The notes beneath the pieces were generated by a model. The model worked only from the letters and a program-made list of their open reading frames with translations. It searched no databases and was not told where the DNA came from. From NCBI GenBank assembly GCA_038234045.1, contig JBBSUX010000158.1, forward strand, positions 1 through 8,215: a stretch of 8,215 nucleotides of DNA, read 5' to 3'. A program made the translations under genes and the position numbers. How positions within the stretch are numbered: position 1 is the stretch's first letter; every line of letters starts with the position of its first letter. This document shows, piece by piece, positions 6,447 through 8,215 of the stretch. The DNA is from JBBSUX01 sp038234045 (lineage in GTDB: Bacteria > Pseudomonadota > Gammaproteobacteria > Burkholderiales > Burkholderiaceae_C).

Positions 6447-6463
6447 GCCCTGTCGGACAGGGC
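6447..6463. promoter_or_regulatory. 17-bp dyad (possible operator) upstream of the oxidase operon
   Basis: GCCCTGTC, one central G, then GACAGGGC: a perfect 8-bp inverted repeat about 104 bases upstream of the paoA start. The size and symmetry suit a dimeric regulator site, but the dyad could equally act as an RNA hairpin (6-bp stem, 5-base loop). An 8-base part of it (TGTCGGAC) recurs at 6380-6387, next to the tandem duplication. No regulator gene is present in the window to pair with it. Confidence 0.4.
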
Positions 6464-6547
6464 CGCCAATGCGGCAGGCCCGGCGAGGCCAGCGAAGCCG
6501 CAGCGATCGGCGCGCGCATGTTCGTGCGCATCGACAAGCATGGCGTA

Positions 6548-6606
6548 ACGCTATTTAAAAAATAGCTGATAGCGTCAGCGATATATAGGCTAAAGGAATT
6601 TTTTAT
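6548..6606 (+). repeat. Comamonad-like intergenic repeat, copy B, with competing hairpins
   Basis: The core starts AATAGCTGATAGCG at 6561 and continues to GGCTAAAGGAATTTTTTAT. It shares AATAGCT, TATAG and CTAAA in the same order and spacing (one-base offset) with the element at 1863-1907, which lies in the opposite orientation. Three inverted repeats overlap here: ACGCTAT (6548-6554)/ATAGCGT (6569-6575), GCTATTT (6550-6556)/AAATAGC (6560-6566), and GCTGA (6565-6569)/TCAGC (6575-6579), so a transcript could fold in mutually exclusive ways. It sits between the MscS gene and the oxidase operon. Confidence 0.6.
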
Positions 6607-6612
6607 GCTCAA
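6581..6612 (-). promoter_or_regulatory. Candidate promoter for the paoABC operon
   Basis: On the minus strand, TTGAGC (6612-6607) and TATATA (6587-6582) are separated by 19 bases. Each hexamer matches four of six sigma-70 consensus positions and the spacer is longer than ideal. This is the most AT-rich part of the 308-base gap between the MscS stop and the paoA start, which otherwise holds the dyad and the tandem repeat. Weak evidence; the promoter would lie within the intergenic repeat and give a leader of about 230 bases. Confidence 0.22.
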
Positions 6613-6651
6613 TTGAAGCTCGGCAGCTCATCGACTCGGGACGGTGCGGTT

Positions 6652-7494
6652 TTAGGTTGCACTACCGTCCAGCACCACGACGGACGTGGGATAGGGCAGC
6701 ACCACACAGTGCTGGATGACCGCTGCGTTCACAGCCAGAATCACCCGGCCCTTGATCTCTACCTGCGGTAACCGGTGGGCATCAGCCCACCAGCGCACCT
6801 TGAGGTCTACCTGTGCGCGGTTCAAATCCCATGGAATCACCTCCACCGCCGGCTCGGCGGCGACGCCCTCCACGGCTCGGACGGCGGTAGTCAACTGCTC
6901 CAGCACTTGGGGCAGGTCGGCGCCAAGCTGCACCGTGACCACGAGCTCGTTGCGGTGCAGCGCAAACGCCGTCTTCACCACCACCGGCTGGGTGTACATG
7001 TCGCTGTTGGGCACCAGCACGCGCAGGCCGTCGTAGGTTATCAGCAGCGTGGCCCGGCTCTCGACCAGTTCCACCGTGCCCTCGTAGCCTTTGACCGCCA
7101 CCTGATCGCCCCGTCGGTAAGGGCGCTGGATCACCAGCAGAAACCCCGCCAACACATTCTGAAGAATGTCCTTGAAAGCCAATCCCACCGCGACCGAACC
7201 GATGCTGAGCGCTGCAAAAATATCGCCGGGGTGCATGGTGGGAAACACGATGGCCGAGGACACCAGCAGGGCAAGACTCATCATCAGGACGCGTGCGAAC
7301 GTGCCGAGCAAAGCCCCCAGATCCGGGCGGCCACGTGCTGCGCTGAGGCGACTGATCAGCCGCGCCAGCCATTTGCCGCCGTACCAGACCGCCACCAACA
7401 AAACCGCGGCGGCAACAAGATTGGGAAGCAGCAGCACAAGCCCCTGCGCTGCGCTCAGCAGTTTGGTTTGCAGCAATTCCAAGGGAGCGAACAT
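6652..7494 (-). CDS. mscS: MscS-type small-conductance mechanosensitive channel
   Basis: A 280-residue inner-membrane channel, close to E. coli MscS (286 aa). It opens under membrane tension and releases solutes during hypo-osmotic shock as a homoheptamer. Three hydrophobic segments are visible at about 18-37, 62-86 and 92-123. The third is the pore helix: SIGSVAVGLAFKDILQNVLAGFLLVIQRPYRRGD (98-130), with the small-residue Ala/Gly face and the family FKD-x-L-x-N-x-x-AG pattern. The cytoplasmic beta domain follows (GYEGTVELVESRATLLITYDGLRVLVPNS, 136-164) and then the alpha/beta C-terminal domain ending YPTSVVVLDG. The start at 7494 has AGGA six bases upstream (7504-7501). It lies on the same strand as the oxidase operon but 308 bases before it, so co-transcription is doubtful. 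No convincing promoter was found in the upstream gap. Confidence 0.95.
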   Translation of the reverse strand: MFAPLELLQTKLLSAAQGLVLLLPNLVAAAVLLVAVWYGGKWLARLISRLSAARGRPDLGALLGTFARVLMMSLALLVSSAIVFPTMHPGDIFAALSIGSVAVGLAFKDILQNVLAGFLLVIQRPYRRGDQVAVKGYEGTVELVESRATLLITYDGLRVLVPNSDMYTQPVVVKTAFALHRNELVVTVQLGADLPQVLEQLTTAVRAVEGVAAEPAVEVIPWDLNRAQVDLKVRWWADAHRLPQVEIKGRVILAVNAAVIQHCVVLPYPTSVVVLDGSAT

Positions 7495-7722
7495 GCGGAG
7501 TCCTGGTTGGTGCGCTCTGAACCGGATGGGCAGCGCGGGCTCCTATCTTCGTGCATGGCTGCGCAGTACCAGCGTGCCCCATCTTTGCGAGGCGTCTCCT
7601 TTGATTCAGCGCACATGCGCGCAAGCGACGGTCGCGCAGATGACGATCAAAACGTTTCTGTGTGGGTTTTCTTAGCTGTCAGCGGATGAATAGGGAAAGC
7701 GATAAGGTGAAGAGTTGTGGCA

Positions 7723-7750
7723 CGCGGAATCGCCCGCGCTATTTTTTCTT
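7723..7750 (+). terminator. GC hairpin followed by a T-run (terminator or attenuator-like)
   Basis: CGCGG (7723-7727) and CCGCG (7734-7738) form a 5-bp all-GC stem with a 6-base loop, followed by CTATTTTTTCTTTCTT. On the plus strand this has the shape of a short intrinsic terminator, yet there is no plus-strand gene upstream of it; it lies about 70 bases before the dehydrogenase start. It could be an attenuator in that gene's leader, or coincidence at the edge of the pyrimidine tract. TTGTGG (7715-7720) with TATTTT (7740-7745) is a poor alternative promoter reading of the same bases. Confidence 0.3.
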
Positions 7751-7790
7751 TCTTCCGGCTTCTTTCTTTTCTCTTCCTTGTTTCTTTCTT
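7742..7790 (+). other. Long pyrimidine tract in the dehydrogenase leader
   Basis: Of 49 bases only three are purines (G at 7757, 7758 and 7780); the rest are T and C, mostly TTTC units. It contrasts sharply with the GC-rich surroundings. In RNA it would be a U/C-rich unstructured leader ending 16 bases before the ATG of the alcohol dehydrogenase, whose start has no purine-rich ribosome binding site. The remainder of the gap 7495-7722 shows no gene or clear signal to me. Confidence 0.85.
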
Positions 7791-7796
7791 ATCAAC

Positions 7797-7806
7797 GAAT
7801 CGATTC
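7797..7806. promoter_or_regulatory. 10-bp palindrome abutting the dehydrogenase start codon
   Basis: GAATCGATTC is a perfect palindrome occupying the ten bases immediately before the ATG at 7807, where a ribosome binding spacer would lie. Perfect 10-bp palindromes arise by chance in kilobase windows, so an operator role is only a possibility. Confidence 0.25.
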
Positions 7807-8215
7807 ATGAGTACCACCCTCACCACAAGCACCCAAAAAACTTCAAAAATTGCGGCCTACGGAGCCAGCAGTCCCAGCACGCCGCTGGCAGGTACGACCA
7901 TCGAGCGCCGCGCGCCCGGCGAGCGGGATGTAGCGCTCGATGTGCTCTTCTGCGGCGTTTGCCATTCCGATCTGCACACGGCTCGCAACGAGTGGGGCAA
8001 CACGGTCTACCCGACAGTGCCCGGTCATGAAATCGTCGGTCGCGTCACAGCTGTTGGCACAGGGGTCAGTAAGTTCAAGGTGGGCGACATCGTCGGCGTG
8101 GGCTGCATGGTCGACAGCTGCGAGCATTGCAAGCCGTGCGACGACGGGCTCGAGCAGTATTGCGAAAACGGTTTTACCGGCACCTACAACGGGCCCGAGC
8201 AGGATGGCGGCGGCA
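7807..8215 (+). CDS. yahK: Zinc-dependent alcohol dehydrogenase/aldehyde reductase, YahK type (N-terminal part)
   Basis: The first 136 codons of a gene that continues past the window end; family members are about 350 residues. It belongs to the cinnamyl-alcohol-dehydrogenase-like branch of zinc medium-chain dehydrogenases, which reduce aldehydes with NADPH. Catalytic zinc ligand region: CGVCHSDLH (Cys49, His53) and PGHEIVG (His74, Glu75). Structural zinc: Cys105, Cys108, Cys111 and Cys119 in the spacing Cx2Cx2Cx7C. The block VGVGCMVDSCEHC followed by DGLEQYCENGFTGTYNG is close to E. coli YahK. The nucleotide-binding half is outside the window. The start at 7807 is the only in-frame ATG at the right place for this family; residues 1-14 (Thr/Ser/Lys-rich) are slightly longer than in YahK. 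There is no recognisable Shine-Dalgarno; a pyrimidine tract and a palindrome precede it. It is divergent from the MscS gene. Confidence 0.93.
   Translation, partial: MSTTLTTSTQKTSKIAAYGASSPSTPLAGTTIERRAPGERDVALDVLFCGVCHSDLHTARNEWGNTVYPTVPGHEIVGRVTAVGTGVSKFKVGDIVGVGCMVDSCEHCKPCDDGLEQYCENGFTGTYNGPEQDGGG

Noticed and set aside
6344..6541. N-terminal extension of paoA to an ATG at 6541
   Set aside because: The extra 66 residues match nothing in the family and hold no Tat signal, while the ATG at 6343 has a good ribosome binding site.
6782..7624. 280-codon minus-strand frame overlapping the MscS gene
   Set aside because: Gly/Arg/Ala-rich composition without motifs; it is a shifted-frame shadow of the channel gene.
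7647..7832. 61-codon minus-strand frame with a Lys/Arg/Glu-rich centre
   Set aside because: The basic stretch is just the complement of the pyrimidine tract; no start signal or family match.
7662..8030. Plus-strand frame crossing the pyrimidine tract and the dehydrogenase start
   Set aside because: Its Phe/Ser/Leu run comes directly from the T/C tract and the rest is an off-frame reading of the dehydrogenase; no ribosome binding site or homology.
1..8215. Mobile element, CRISPR array or RNA gene
   Set aside because: No transposase or integrase, no spaced repeats of CRISPR type, and no tRNA or rRNA pattern were seen on either strand.

Overview
The window looks like high-GC chromosomal DNA from a betaproteobacterium, most likely Burkholderiales and probably Comamonadaceae. 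The grounds are a TctA-type carboxylate transporter gene, closely packed GC-rich genes, and two AT-richer intergenic elements beginning AATAGCT that resemble intergenic repeats I recall from comamonads. That placement is from memory and composition, not from a search.

Layout: (1) 1-400, plus strand, the 3' end of a TctA-family transporter membrane subunit. (2) 501-992, plus strand, a small secreted protein whose C-terminal domain resembles SUEL/rhamnose-binding lectins. (3) 1030-1842, minus strand, a crotonase-fold enzyme of the dienoyl-CoA isomerase type, convergent with gene 2. (4) 1843-2046, a gap with an intergenic repeat and a perfect 9-bp hairpin. (5) 6343 down to 2047, minus strand, a three-gene molybdenum hydroxylase operon of the E. 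coli PaoABC type: [2Fe-2S] subunit, FAD/[4Fe-4S] subunit, molybdopterin subunit. Both gene junctions are ATGA overlaps. (6) 6344-6651, the operon leader, with a 10-bp tandem repeat, a 17-bp dyad and a second copy of the intergenic repeat. (7) 6652-7494, minus strand, an MscS-type mechanosensitive channel. (8) 7495-7806, a divergent intergenic region with a hairpin/T-run, a long pyrimidine tract and a palindrome touching the next start codon. (9) 7807 to the window end, plus strand, the N-terminal part of a YahK-type zinc alcohol dehydrogenase/aldehyde reductase.

Functionally, the centre is aldehyde chemistry: the Pao-type complex should oxidise aldehydes (often aromatic) to acids by passing electrons from Mo-cofactor through Fe-S clusters to FAD, and the YahK-type enzyme should interconvert aldehydes and alcohols with NADP(H). 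The CoA isomerase and the carboxylate transporter fit a catabolic neighbourhood but are separate transcription units. The unusual points are the lack of any Tat signal on the Pao iron-sulfur subunit, the absence of a PaoD/XdhC maturation gene beside the operon, the lectin-like secreted protein, and the structured non-coding leaders. No mobile element, CRISPR array, tRNA or rRNA was seen.
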